A stretch of 64,000 nucleotides of DNA. Source: Selaginella tamariscina. Taxonomy: Eukaryota > Streptophyta > Lycopodiopsida > Selaginellales > Selaginellaceae. Shown here in pieces: positions 1 to 13,027 of the stretch. The stretch lies in the NCBI GenBank assembly GCA_003024785.1, contig PUQB01000029.1, positions 96,735-160,734 of the forward strand, in the 5' to 3' direction. The translations under genes were made by a program, and so were the position numbers. Under the pieces are notes generated by a model, which was not told the DNA's origin, made no database searches, and saw only the letters and a program-made list of their open reading frames with translations. The stretch's first letter is position 1. Each line of letters starts with the position of its first letter.

Positions 1-72
1 TATTAATTTATTATGAATCTACTAAGTATTTAATTTCTAGCTATCCTTGTTAATTAAAGAAGAAGGATTCTT

Positions 73-2012
73 TAGGTTATATATGTTACAAATCCACTTA
101 AGTAAATTTGTACAGCTACATAGATGCATGCATTCAAAAATATGTTAATGAGTTTATGTCTTTAAAAGATGTTTTATCATACTACTATTGTATTATTTCT
201 CTAGATGAAAACATGTTCATGTGGTGATGAGGTATGTATATACACGTTTCAATCTTGATTGTCATATAATTCAACTCTATTGCAGTTTAAAACAATACAA
301 CGTATTAACCACATTAAAAACATTAACGAGTTCAGATCTATGAACCTGGGATCTTCAAGGTCTGCTTAACAATTGTTTCTCTTCACCACTTGTTTATAAT
401 GCAAAACTTTATACAGTGAGAGATAAACATCCTGGGTTAATGCTTGTCAAACGGTATATCAGAAGGATATTCAGGAGGTCATCAGGTAAGCCCGTGCGCG
501 TGCATATACACACACTTTTTTATTGGGTTATACTAGGTGGAATGAAGACTGCAACTTTCATAGATTGAGTTTTGCAAGGCAAAAAGACATGATAAGCTAT
601 TTCTTTCGCTGCAGCAACAATGGTTGAATCGGAGTTGTCCATAGCCTGGGCACAAACAACTGTTTTAAGCACCATAATTGATGATTACTTAGACGTCCAC
701 GGTTCTTTGAAAGATTTAAGAAAGTTCATTAAAACGTATAATGTTTATTATATTTGTTCAAACCTACAAAAATTTATATTACTATTAACTCTACTTATAT
801 CAGCTGCAAATGATCTAGCAGAAGATGCAGGAACATTATTCGAGGAGTGATGTCCCTTTTTTGTATAGGTAAAGCTTGTTTGGCAATCCAATTTACTGTT
901 TTATCTAATCCCCCGTTTACGAGCACAACTACATATTCTTTATCTGTAGGTTTGATATATATAAGCAGTATATTAGACCTAAATTAATTATATATACTTA
1001 AATATTAACTAATTTTTTTGTGTTAAGGATATTAATTAAAATGAAGAAGTTATCAACACAACTGTGCTTATGCTGTAAGGTCCGTAGCAGAATAAGTGAT
1101 TTCTCGTTAGTCATTACCTTGTTAAAAGTTATATATCTGTTTATGAATTCAGTGGAACAGGTTGGTTCAAGCTGATTAATTAGAAGCCGAATGGAGGCTT
1201 TTAAAGCATTGTCCAAGCTTGGAAGAGTACACAGAGAATGCAATAACTTCATTTGCATTTGAACCTATAGCATTCTATACTATTTAGTTATTGGGTGTAA
1301 AACTTGATGGAAAAAAAAAACATTTTTAACCATATTGATATGATCAACAAGATCCTCCTTGATCGGGAGATTATTAAATGACATTCAAGGCTTCAAGGTA
1401 CGTATTACATGTGTGTGTACGCATGTGATACTAGTTTACACAGAGGTTTAATTATAGTATTTGGGTTTAGTAGTAAAAAAGAAAGAAATAGTTTATTAAA
1501 TTAGATATGAATAATTCCATAACCCTCAGTCTTTCGCACACACACACGCACATATGCTAATAGGAGAATTTACGTTCATCACAATATACATGAAGGAGAA
1601 TCCTGGAGCAACTGTCGATGGATGTCTAGCTAAGATGCAAAGCATAATAGAAGAGACAACAAAGGATCTTGTGGAGGATATTCTATGTCCAAGAGCCATG
1701 CCCAAAGCTTGCAAACGCGTGTTTGAAAATGTCCTTCGAATAACCAATGTTATTTACAAAGATGGAGATTGGTTTACTAGTAATGATTTGGCTAGTCTCT
1801 TTAGTATAACTCAAGGCAATCTAGAGGTAGAGACATAAATTAAAATATGTGTGTGTGTTTGTATCATACCTTTCCACTTTCTCCCCTTGACTTAGCCCAC
1901 AACTAGAACTTCCAGCACTCACTCAACACAATTAGACACATTCTTGCAAGAGAATAAATTGAATATCAAATTTATTCATGAACAATAGAAAGAAACAAAA
2001 AGAAAGCTAATT
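73..2012 (+). pseudogene. 5'-truncated, broken copy of the neighbouring class I terpene synthase
   Basis: This segment is a diverged copy, in opposite orientation, of the 3' half of the terpene synthase at 3174-6798. It starts in the intron before that gene's exon 8 and runs past its stop codon into 3' flank. Exon equivalents lie near 206-232, 357-486, 538-735, 803-845, 1150-1397 and 1545-1838. The metal-binding motif is still legible (DDYLDVHGS, near 680), as is the C-terminal stretch GEFTFITIYMKENPGATVD (near 1563). It lacks the plastid transit peptide and the whole gamma-beta region. It also has in-frame stops, a shortened exon 8, and a piece of exon 11 (about 843-920) that lies in the opposite direction. 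No promoter is visible. It cannot encode an enzyme. Transcription across it could still yield RNA complementary to the intact gene's message (inference). Confidence 0.85.
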
Positions 2013-2961
2013 ATAACTATAAGAACACTGTCCTCAAAACCTAAAAAACGTTGGGGTGTAACCTAGACTCTCTTCTTTGCTGCACTTTGAAGCGGACTTT
2101 AATTTATGCTTTCTTAAAACGAAGTTGTTGGAAACAGGACGGAACCGAAGACGTCCTTCCAAATCTTTACTTTCCTGATGCAGTTGTTAAAGAGAAACTT
2201 AGTAAATACAGTATGTGAATGAGGTAAGTCATCAGAATTAATATCCTATTGAAGAAAAAGTTATAATTAATATAATTTATATGGCTTAGACATCATCCTT
2301 TAATAAACTATATTTCATTGGTTTCCTCATTTTCTACAATTTGATTCAAGATGATACTTGTTAAATTTGTTTGACGTTGTTGATGTTTCTTATTAACATT
2401 TGATCGATTCATTTTGCTTAATCATTGCTAATAAAGCTCTAACTCCAGGTCCTTAACTAGACTCAGGACTTTTAGCAATGGCCAAGAAAGCTCGACTCTA
2501 GGACCTTGACTAGCCAAGGACGTTAAACTCCAAGACCTTGGCTATGGACAAGGAAACCCAACTCGAGCAATATGGTATTTTATTTATAAACTATAAGATA
2601 TATTTAAGTTCCATGATATAAATTTTTTTCAAGAATATATAAATATTTATTTTAAAACCTTGTAAAAAGTTTTTTTAAATTTACAAAAAACATTCAAAAT
2701 GACACATTTTTAATAAGGTGAGAGGTCTATTGGACATTAAGCACTTCATTTGCATAGGTCCTTTCCAATCCGGGCGAATTTGCAACTAATCTTGGTTTAC
2801 CACCATATTGCTTGAACTGGTTTACCTGCATATCTCCCTGATCAAGCACGCCAACGATGGAAATGCAAGGGGAAGATGAGGAAGATGCAAATCAAAAGAG
2901 TGCACCAAAGAACAACCCCAGGTTTGCAAGAAATTTTGTAAGATTGCTAGAATCCCTCATA
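2013..2961. other. Spacer between the inverted-repeat arms
   Basis: This stretch has no recognisable gene. It contains short imperfect repeats around the word CCTTGACTAG/CTCCAAGACCTTGG (2440-2570) and a GC-richer stretch at 2745-2945. Neither matches a protein family I know. Confidence 0.5.
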
Positions 2962-3173
2962 TAGTTAGCTTTCTTCTTGTTTCTTTCTATTATTCATATC
3001 TAAGTTCGATATTCCAATTATATTCTCGCAAGAATCTGTCGAATTGATTGTGTAGAGTGAGTGCTGAAAGTTTGAGTTGTGGACTAAATTAAGGGGTGAA
3101 AGTGGAAAAGTAACTTCTACATTGTATAGATTTATGTTACAATGGCTTTTAACCTTATTAACATTTATTAGCT

Positions 3174-6100
3174 TCACTCCATTTTTGTATTAAAGAGGCC
3201 CTTCACATGGCCAGCCAAGTCATCACTAGTAAACCAATCTCCATCTTTGTAAATAACATTGGTTATTCGAAGGACATTTTCAAACACGCGTTTGCAAGCT
3301 TTGGGCATGGCTCTTGGACATAGAATATCCTCCACAAGATCCTTAGTTGTCTCTTCTATTATGCTTTGCATCTTAGCTAGACATTCATCGACAGTTGCTC
3401 CAGGATTCTCCTTCATGTATATTGTGATGAACGTAAATTCTCCCATAGGAGCTTCTCTCTACCAAAACCATATTAGCATATGTCCGCGTGCGTGTGTATG
3501 TGTGTGAGAGAGAGACTAAGCTATGTCTAATTTATTAAAATATTTCTTTCTTTTTACTAATAAACCCTAAATACTAATTAAACCTACGCACACACATGTA
3601 ATACGTACCTTGAAGCCTTGAATGTCATTTAATAATCTCCCGATCAAGGAGGATCTCCGGAACATGTTGATCATATCAATATGGTTAAAGACGTTTTCAT
3701 CAAGTTTTGCACCCAAGAAGTAAATAGCAGAGAATGCAATAGGTTCAAATGCAAATGAAGTTATGGCATTCTCTGTGTATTCTTCCAAGCTTGGACAATG
3801 CTTTAAAAGCCTCCATTCCGCTTCTAATAAATCAGCTTGAACCAATCTGTCCCACTGATTCATAATTATAACTTATTATAATGGTTTATAAATTATTTCA
3901 TGTTTAAACTTTAAAAATATATTAATATATAAGGTAATCAAGATAATTTAATCTAAAATATTAAGTTAATGATATAAAGTTAATGTACCATACATACATT
4001 TCTTATGTGCGTTGTGCGCTTATATTAATTATATTAAACCTAATACTTACTTGTGCTCGCAAATGAGGAGTGATGTCCCTTTTCTGTATAGGTAAAGCTT
4101 GTTTGGCAATCCAATTTACTGTTTTATCTAGTCCCTCGAATAATATTCTTGCATCTTCTGGTAGATCATTTGCAGCGGCCAAATCCCAACTAGAAAAGAA
4201 GAGTTAATATAAAGAATTATTTATGACTAATTAAATAAATTTATATAAATAAGGTTTGAATGTATAAAAACATTGTACGTTTTAATCACCGTGCTGAACT
4301 TTCTTAAATCTTCCAAAGAACCGTGGACGTCTAAGTAATCATCAACTATAGTGCATAAAACAGTTGTTTGTGCCCAGACAATACGAGCTATGGACAACTC
4401 CGATTCAATCATTGTTGCCGCAGCAAAGAAATAACTTAGCATGTCTTTTTGCCTTGCAAAACTCAATTTATGAAAGTTGCAGTCTTCATTCCACCTAGTA
4501 TAACCCAATAAAAAGTGTGTATATACGCGCGCGCGTGTGCGTGGGGCGTACCTGATGACCTTCTGAATATCCTTCTGATATACCGCTTGACAATCATTAA
4601 AGTAAGACTCAGCCAAAGCCAAGATGTTCATCTCACTATAAAGTTTTGCATTATAAACAAGATGTGAAGAGAAATAATTACTAAGCAGACCTTGAAGATC
4701 CCAGGTTCATAGATTTGAACTCATTAATGTTTTTAATGTGGTTAATCCGTTGTATTGTTTTAAACTGCAATAGACTTGAATTACATGACAATCAGGATTG
4801 AAACATGTATATACATACCTCATCACCAATTGTTTGTATACCATTTGACATGAACATGTTTTCATCTGGAAAAATAATACAAAATTCAATTCACAAGTAG
4901 TATGATAAAACATCTTTGAAAGACATTTTCAAATGCATGCATTTATGTAGCTGTACAAATTTACTTAAGTGGATTTGTAACATATATAACCTGAATATGT
5001 AATTTATTTTTTTTTAATTTGATAGTTAGATATTAAATACTGAGTTTATATGCATGTATATATATGCATATATAATCATCGTTATTCATAGTATCTGCAT
5101 TGTAACTAACTAATATAAAGAGAAACTATATTAAATTAAAACTTTCACTTTATAAGTTTTTTATAAATATTAAATTTACATGCATACACATTTATAAGGA
5201 AATTTAACTAGCATATTATATATTCTCATGAACAATATCTTAATATTAAGTATAAATTAAAACAATAATAATTATATATTAAATTGTGTAATATATAAGA
5301 GTATTTTCTCAATTGTGTGCATGCAGGTGTCATTAACATAATGTTATGAGTGATCTCCTGGGACCAAATACTAAATTTGAAGAGCCATATATATAAAACT
5401 AAATACTTTACCAGATGATACTTGATAGCCACGACGGCGAAGATTGCGATAAAGAAGAGCAGCCTCCTCTAAGCTTATACGATTTGTATGTTTCCCACAA
5501 CCGGCTTCATTCCATTTCCAATATCTGTTTGTTTATATACAAGTTTGTTTTTGTACTAAAATATATACAGGTGATATAATACCTGAATGCATGAATCAAA
5601 GTTTGCTGGATTTGCTTTTCAAAGTATCTCTGTATTCCTAGACGCTCTAACCATTCTACATGTTGCATGTTTGCTATAAGTTGCCTTGTACAACTTGGAA
5701 CTACATAATACATGTTAATTACTAATTAAACATATATAACATATTTAAGACTCACCCGGATTTTGAGATTTTTTAAGCACTCTTTCCAAATACTTTTCAC
5801 ATTCTAGGTTCCCAGTGTGCATGCATGCACAAGCAGTCAAGGTGGGAGAGAAGAAGAGTCCATCATTACATTGAGATGTTCCAAGGATTCGGTTCCAATC
5901 TGGAATATGCTGCTGAAATGCTTCTAAGACATGGACATAAGATGTGAAATAATCTTCTAATAGTTGAGGAGATAATCTGTTAAAAAAACAGTAGTAAAAA
6001 ATACTGTATACTCTGTAAATGATATATATCTGTGTACCTTTGGACGTGTTGTTGGCCATGAAAGTAGAGATAATGTATGTAGTGCTCTTCATAATCCAGC

Positions 6101-6798
6101 TCCAAATGTAAGCGTTCAGCTTCTTGCAGCAACGCGTATATTACAAGAGCAGAATCATCTTTTATTTTGTTAAAATGAAGCGGAAGACTTGCCTTCACAT
6201 ACTCCAAACCTGTGAAAGAATGTAAATACACATAACACCACACATGTAGGAAACCAACCCTTTGAAATGGTTGAATCAGACATTTTGTACGTTTTCAAAG
6301 CAATGAGACAGGAAAGTGTGCTGCATAGTTTGTCAACCTCTTCTTTGTTGTTGCCCCAGGATCCATCTTCAGATTGGTTCTCCGTTATCCACTTAATGCT
6401 CTGAGGGAAACGAGGCTTCAGTTTGCAATCACGAGGAACCCGTGCTATCCATCCCATCTCATATGCTGATAACTCATAGTATCCTCATACTTGGTTACTG
6501 TAACATCCTATTCAATGTGTAGGAGTAAATCACACACATACAAGCATAATTAATAGATACCTCTAAATTCAAGGGCTGGGATTGAAGATTTGTGGCTGAG
6601 ATGATCATGAAGCATTAGGAAACCTGTATAAGACTGAGAAATAATTTAAATCGTTGTACCTTTTGATAGTTTGATTCTTCTAGGGACCGGTAGGGGAATC
6701 CTACGAATCTTCAAGAAATTTGAAGGTTGGCTGTACACCTTGGTAAGGCGTAAATTCTGAAAGAGTAGAGCAGAAGAAGCAGAAACTGCAAACGCCAT
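3174..6798 (-). CDS. Plastid-targeted class I terpene synthase (kaurene-synthase-like)
   Basis: Thirteen exons join into one open frame of 704 residues: 6798-6660, 6623-6561, 6483-6259, 6209-6038, 5976-5756, 5700-5583, 5524-5412, 4865-4827, 4690-4552, 4494-4279, 4189-4051, 3854-3609 and 3458-3174. The N terminus (MAFAVSASSALLFQNLRLTK) looks like a plastid transit peptide. A gamma/beta region follows, with FPQSIKWITENQSEDGSWG and WLERLGIQRYFEK. The class II DxDD motif is absent; that position reads SLEE. The alpha domain keeps both class I metal sites, DDYLD and NDIQGFKRE. The enzyme should therefore ionise a prenyl diphosphate (a CPP-type or C20 substrate by family) and not protonate GGPP. 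It is about 80-150 residues shorter than usual kaurene synthases. The exon 8 donor I chose (GTGATG) is the one that keeps frame; the stronger-looking GTATGT 9 bp downstream does not. Product is unknown. Confidence 0.85.
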
Positions 6799-6860
6799 CT
6801 ATATAATAGAACTAGAACGCATGTGAAATACTCCCTAACAAAATAAGTCAATGGATACTG

Positions 6861-6870
6861 TATATATAAA
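6861..6870 (-). promoter_or_regulatory. TATA box of the terpene synthase
   Basis: On the minus strand TTTATATATA lies about 63-72 bp upstream of the start codon, a normal plant distance for a short 5' leader. The assignment rests on motif and position only. Confidence 0.5.
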
Positions 6871-7089
6871 AGAAAATACATGAGCACACAAGAGATGCAT
6901 GTTTGTAAACCATGTCAACGATTCTATTGCATACACTGTTAAATTTGGACGTTAGTAAAGCAGAATATAGTTGGCACATTATATATTTTACATGTTTTAA
7001 TTTAGAGCGTTGAATTACAGCTTAGCAAATCCACCAAGGGTACAGAGTGTATGACTGCAATACTGTTTGCAGTTAAAAGAAACATGGGC

Positions 7090-7260
7090 ATGCATGCATG
7101 TGTTTTATGTGTGTTCATGTGTGCATACGCATGTGTGCACATGTGTGCATCTGTGTGTGGACGTGCATGTGTGCAAGTGTATGATGTGTATGTGTGCATC
7201 TGTGTGTGGGCGTGCATGTGTGCAAGTGTATGATGCATATGTGTGCATGTGCATACAACA
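7090..7260. repeat. TG/CATG-rich low-complexity tract with a 49-bp tandem duplication
   Basis: Two near-identical 49-bp units (7141-7189 and 7190-7238) sit in a longer tract of TGTGTGCATG words. Long ORFs cross it in several frames, but they are composition artefacts. The stretch lies between the terpene synthase promoter and a decayed hAT element. Confidence 0.85.
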
Positions 7261-7340
7261 TAATCCAACGACCTTGGAATATACACACAGTGCTGACCTC
7301 ATGCCATGTTAATTATATTAATGATATTATTTTCTTGCAG

Positions 7341-7453
7341 AAATGCATTTATAGAAAACTTAAACCCCATGAGCCAGAAATATGACCCTATATCCACTGA
7401 GAAATGGGCAAACCACGCAAGTCATCATAAACTTTCCGGAGATAGCAAGAAAG
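7341..7453 (+). other. Isolated exon-like segment, unidentified
   Basis: A pyrimidine-rich TTTTCTTGCAG acceptor precedes an open segment that ends at AAG/GTATTAG. It reads about 37 residues, including NLNPMSQKYDPISTEKW. Its base composition is less AT-rich than its surroundings. I find no partner exons and no recognisable family, so it may be the remnant of a gene or a chance match to splice sites. Confidence 0.25.
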
Positions 7454-7722
7454 GTATTAGTAGACACGCATACACAGACACACACGCGCGCGCACACACA
7501 CACACATATTATGTATATAAACACACTAGTGTTCATTTATCTCAATATTTAAATATTAATTTTATAATAAACGAGGCTATAGTTTGAAATTTAAAAAAAT
7601 TATAAAATGAGGCTATTTTATTTAAAATTTAAATATTAAAATAAATATGAAGTGATATCTATACATTCATTATTATTATTTCTTTTTTCAATCAGCTCTC
7701 CATCTGCTTGCACATGCATGTG

Positions 7723-10150
7723 TTATATAGGTTTTAGGTGATCCAATGGCAAATATAATTCTTGATTTGTGGCATCAACCACTTTTAAACCTCTTCTTAC
7801 AATTAAAGAGCTCCAATATTTATAAGCTTCATAATATGAAAAATCCTTAAAGTTTATATTGATCCTTGTACAAATGTCTAAATGCTTAGTTAACCTGTCA
7901 CAAATCCTGTTTCTTAATATTCCCATGACACTAAACATTCTCTCATCTTTTACATATCCCAATACCATGGTTAATGCTAAATATGCAATTTAAAATACTT
8001 AAATATTCTTTCTTGCAAAATTGATTAGTACTTAGCTTTAACCATAGTCTAGTAATAGATCCATATTTATGAACATTTTTTAACCCATTAACTTGTATTT
8101 ACATCATTTCATAAAAGAAAGTTGATTGTTTCTTAAACAACTTAGCATTTAACAAGTCTTTTATAACAACATTTTCAATGTTGGATATCTACATAAAGTG
8201 TGTACCCTTATTACATATGTAACTTGAACTATTGTAAAGTATTGATTATTAATTTAGAATTGAGAATGAATAATGGACATAGCCTCTAATAATTCATCCA
8301 TTGGAAATTGTTCTCATATTTTTTTAAAAATTGCATATGAAATCCCCTTCAAAGTTTGTCACACATTATTAAAGAGTTTCTTTTAGTTAGTTGGCCTCTG
8401 AATATGTTAATGAAGAATAAAAGTGTACTAATTAATCATTGCCAATGTCTACACATAAAATATGTTTAATATTCTTTGTTAAGAAGCTTTTGTTCTCCTC
8501 AAATTTGTAATTAAAAAGCTCATGCCATTGTTCAAACCTAAAAAAATTTAAAATGAATTAATTTATATATATATATATATAAATTAAATACCTTGCTTTA
8601 TGGATAGTGATTCCATGTTGTCTTAAAATGTGTCCAAAGTTAAGCAAGTCATTTTTTTTGTTAAACTATAATTTATTAAATATATAATTGTTTTTTTAGT
8701 CAACTTTATTAGAACATAAGTTCCTTTAGTAAAGGTAGAACTCCTATAATCACAAGTAAAAAGATATTTAATGACAATTTTATGCATGGACTATACATAT
8801 ATTGCACATAACATACATACATATACACATGCACACACTTGAAGCAATATTATATTCATTATGTAATATTTTTCTCTAACTATGTAGTATAACTATAACA
8901 TGTACTCACTACACACTTTTATGTAAAGAAAATAAAATAACACTTATGTATTTTACAAACTAAATTATTAATAGTGTGGTAAATACTAATATTTATACTA
9001 ATTACTAATAATATTTATACTTATATTAATATGTAAAAACTATAAATAATCATTTAATACTAACACGTAACTTATTTGAATAATTCTTATGATTTTTAAG
9101 CACTACAAGTGTAATTACAGTCTATATTAATGAGTATTATCAAAAATACATTAACTTTATTGCTTTTCCTTCTTAGCTTATCTATTAGCCCAACCATGAA
9201 ATAATTTTTGCGTCGGCGAGTAAAAAACTAATCTAACATTCTTTAGTAATTTTCTTTCTTCTGTTAACTCATATGTTACTTCTTGAAACTCTTATACACG
9301 TTTAATACTTTTACATAATTATTTACTGCCCTAACCAATTCCTTAATATTTTGCAATACATGCAAAATCATTTACAATTTTGTAAGCTAAGTTCATGCAA
9401 TAATTTCGAATCATATAAGTCAACTTTCTTGTGATATCTTCTATTTTTAAATTCAAAAAATTTACTTAAAAACACCTTTTGTGTTGTAACATACCCAACT
9501 ACTATTATCTCTATTTGTAGTTTCATCTCAAGACAAATGAAGAACTTACAATTTTTTATAATTGCATGAACTTCTACTTTAAAACCTCATTAATAACTTA
9601 AGCAAATTCTCAACTATTGAATATAGACTAATGTTGTTACTTCAAAAAAGTATTCTTCGTAAGTAAGATAGTCCAACATAGGTTTATCTTTCTTCAAAAG
9701 TAGAAAAAAATTTAAAATAAAATAAATATATCATAATTTAATTATTAAATTTATATACAATTTATAACAACTATAAACTAAGTATATTTCACCTTAAGTT
9801 AAAGTTGCATTTTAATAATTAAATATTAATAAGTTAATGTTAAAATTATTAAATCAAACACATATTACTTACCACATGATTGTCTTCTACTTTGTTCACT
9901 ATGTTGGTGAATCTTATAACATTTTTACTATTTTTAACCATTCTTTTCGACATATCTTTCTTGGTATTTAAGATGTAAATATTAAGTAAAAGTTTTTTAT
10001 TTTATAATAAACTTTTCTTTATCACTCGCACACTTTTATTTATATAAAACTTTTCACAATGTTTTTCCACTGTGTTTATTTTCATTTGCATTACACAATT
10101 CATACATTTTATCCAAGTGAATATTTTACAATAAGCTTGTTTTAGCTCTC
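7723..10150 (-). mobile_element. Decayed hAT-like DNA transposon
   Basis: On the minus strand the open segment 7968-7723 reads DERMFSVMGILRNRICDRLTKHL, which resembles the C-terminal dimerisation motif of hAT transposases. About 2.2 kb upstream on the same strand (10150-10030) is WIKCMNCVMQMKINTVEKHC, which fits a BED zinc finger (C-x2-C ... H-x-C). The order, BED finger first and dimerisation motif last, is that of a hAT transposase. The AT-rich DNA between has no long frame. Terminal inverted repeats were not identified, so the ends given are those of the coding remnants. Confidence 0.5.
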
Positions 10151-11524
10151 CTCCATTTAAAATCACATGTTTAATAAAAGGATATTATTGAATCCATCGA
10201 TTTAATCATGATCTCTATTTATTTTTATTTTAATCGATTCTTTACATTCTATGAGGTCCTAACATTTTGTGACCCCTTAATATCTTATGAGCCCTTACCA
10301 TCTTGCGAACACAATCTTTAACATTTTACATATACCTTATATTTATTTTACAAATGGTTATATGTTTATTATGTAAAAATCAATTGGAATATGTTTACAT
10401 TTTGAGTAACTCTATTATCATGTAAAGCCCCTATTATGTGAATCTAGGGACACTTGTAGAACATGACCCTTACTTTAGGACATGTTTAAGAAATAAAAAG
10501 AAACTTCATATTTATTTTAATTTTCAAAGTTTTTTATCTACATTTTTTAAATTCTTTTCTTTCTTTTAATTAACATATAATTAACATACACTAAAAAATC
10601 CATTCACAAATGCATTTAAATAGAAAAATATGTTAATTCAAAAATGCATTAACCCTACTAAACATTACATTTAATTTTTTAGTTTTTAATAAGGATTTAG
10701 GTTTTTAATTTTTTTTATTTCGTTAAGTTTTTCCATTTTAAATCCTTCTTAAACAATATTTCATTTTAAATGAATTTGATTTACTAAAGTATTAAACAAT
10801 TCTTCTATTTGATTTTGTAGTTAAGTTCGATGTTTTTTTTTTTTTTAAATTAACAGAAGGAAAATAAAATGAAAAAAAAACCTAAATTATTGGTTGATGG
10901 ACGGTGTATGTAATTCATAAATGTGTTAATGTTTAGTTTGTTATAAATAATATTAAATAAAATATAAATTAAACATATATTTTAAAATATTATTGGCAAA
11001 TATTCTTAATATAACTCATTAAAATTGAAATACAAGGCTGTTCTTGTATATGAGTGTTTATATTATGTGGCAAGTACATAAGTTAATATATTTATTTTAT
11101 AAGATTTTGACACTTGGAGCCCGGGATCTATAAAGTCTCACTAATGATTTAAATTGTGATGGTTTTGAAATTTATTAAATTTTGATGTATCCTATTTTAT
11201 ACGATTTTACGAACTCATTTTATTATTTGTCAAGAAAGGAGGGATTATAGACATTCCATGTTTCTTAAAATACGTAATTAGAGTTATACAGCCACATTGC
11301 ATATTATATGAACACACGTGGCTTAGACTCAGGTCAACGAGGTCAACGAGATCCAGGCCGTCGATGGGTCACGAACCAACGGCCATGTATCGATTATAAT
11401 TTGCGGTTGGTTTGAAAGTACGGCGAGCCGTTGATATGAACGAATCTACGGTCAGGAGCATCTCATTCAATCCAGCCAAAGAGCATACAGCAAAGGCCAT
11501 AGCCAAAAGCTCCATTCTGTGAGG
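10151..11524. other. AT-rich gene-free stretch ending in a promoter region
   Basis: Positions 10151-11280 are AT-rich with homopolymer runs and no recognisable gene. From 11280 composition becomes balanced. This last part is the likely promoter of the S1-domain gene; it holds a direct repeat of GGTCAACGA at about 11332-11349. Confidence 0.5.
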
Positions 11525-12987
11525 ATGAGCGTTAGGGTTTTGCTACCAGGCGCCGGTGGTGCGTCGGAAGTGCGATTGTCTTGCCTCGGGTTCATGTTTC
11601 AAGCTCGGCCAGGGCTTCTAGGGCTGTGCTGCTCGGCGATGGCGTTTTACGACTCAGATCCGAGAATTCGATTAGAATTGGGCGCTTATCCGTCCCACAA
11701 TGTATTGCATCTGATGCGGCAAGTCTCGAGGTAAAAGCAGAGAACAGTGTAGAAAATGCATCAGAAAATGTGGCCGAGGAAACAGAAATGTCCAACGAAA
11801 CAGAAGTCTCCAATGAATCTCAGAGCGAGGAATCAAAGGAGGCCTCGGGGTATGTAGAGAGTGATTCAGCACCTGAAAGCAGCGATGAAAAAGATGAGAA
11901 TAAAGAAGCTGCGAGGAGAACATGGCAATACAATCAGGCTCTTCGAGCACGGGTATGTATCAGTTCCAACAAAAGCATCAATGAAACTAACAAACCGCAT
12001 AAGCGCGCGCACACACACACACGTCTCAATATATGTTCATGGGTCCATATGATGTGCATTATATATGTTCATGTGGTTTCTTGCTCTTGATGAATATATT
12101 GCTTATATACATATCTGGTGTGTATGTGTGTGTACGAATGTACGTATATTGGGATATATGAATTATAATGACTCAGAGAAATCAAGACTGGACAAGGGCA
12201 GAAAGCTTCAGGGACAGAGGAGGAATATTTCAAGGTAAGATAGAGGCCTGCAATCAAGGTGGTGTGCTCCTGCGGTTCTACAGCTTGCGTGGTTTCTTGC
12301 CATATTCTCAACTGAGCATTGCACGTTTGCCTCGAGGTATTCCCAAGTAGATCATGTTAGTTTGTGTGTTATATGTAACTTCACAAAAAGACTGTTTATG
12401 TTATCATATATTTACTGTTTATGTTATACAGATGCATCGAAGACTATTACGGATGTTGGTAAAGAGTTGATTGGACAGACAGTTCCTTGCATGGTATGAT
12501 ATAAGAGCAGGGTAATCTGTAAATCAATTTTTTGAAAAGTTCCATTTCACAGGTGGTAGAAGTAGACAGGAGAAACAGGAGATTAGTGTTTTCAGAGAGA
12601 AAAGCTCTCTGGGTGCAACACGGTTCTAAGTTACCAATAGGGAGTGCACAGGAAGGACAGGTCACGGGTGTAGTAGACTACGGAGCATTTGTGGATGTCC
12701 GTCTGCCAGATGGTTCGAGCTCTTTTATATATGCATGTATACACACAGACATATATGTGTATACATATACCGTCACTCAACTATGTGAAGTTTATATACT
12801 GACGTGGAACAGCTGGGTGGCAGGAACTTACCCAGCAGTTGGACTGGTTCATGCCAAAGAGATGTCATGGGACGTTGTAACCAATCCAAGAAGTTTCCTA
12901 ACTATTGGTCAAGACGTCAAAGTGAAAGTCATTGGTGTCGATGAGTGAGTTATAGTACTTCTGTTAAAATAGTAGACCTGACCATAT

Positions 12988-13027
<40 letters not shown>

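Larger units (their letters stand above)
73..4992. repeat. Large inverted repeat: arms 73-2012 and 2962-4992, spacer about 950 bp
   Basis: The two arms match in exons, introns and 3' flank. Outer edges are near 73 and 4992, where the word GGTTATATATG and its complement stop matching. Inner edges are near 2012 and 2962, in 3'-flank sequence that includes the shared word AGAAAGAAACAA. The arms differ by scattered substitutions and small indels, so the duplication is not brand new. Read-through transcription would give a hairpin RNA with ~2 kb of imperfect stem. Confidence 0.85.

Noticed and set aside
620-850. Open frame with DDYLDVHGS as a separate terpene synthase gene
   Set aside because: It is one exon of the truncated inverted copy; upstream exons, start and correct flanking exons are missing.
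7002-7312. Several overlapping long ORFs on both strands
   Set aside because: They are created by TG/CA-rich repeats and have repetitive H/T/C/V composition.
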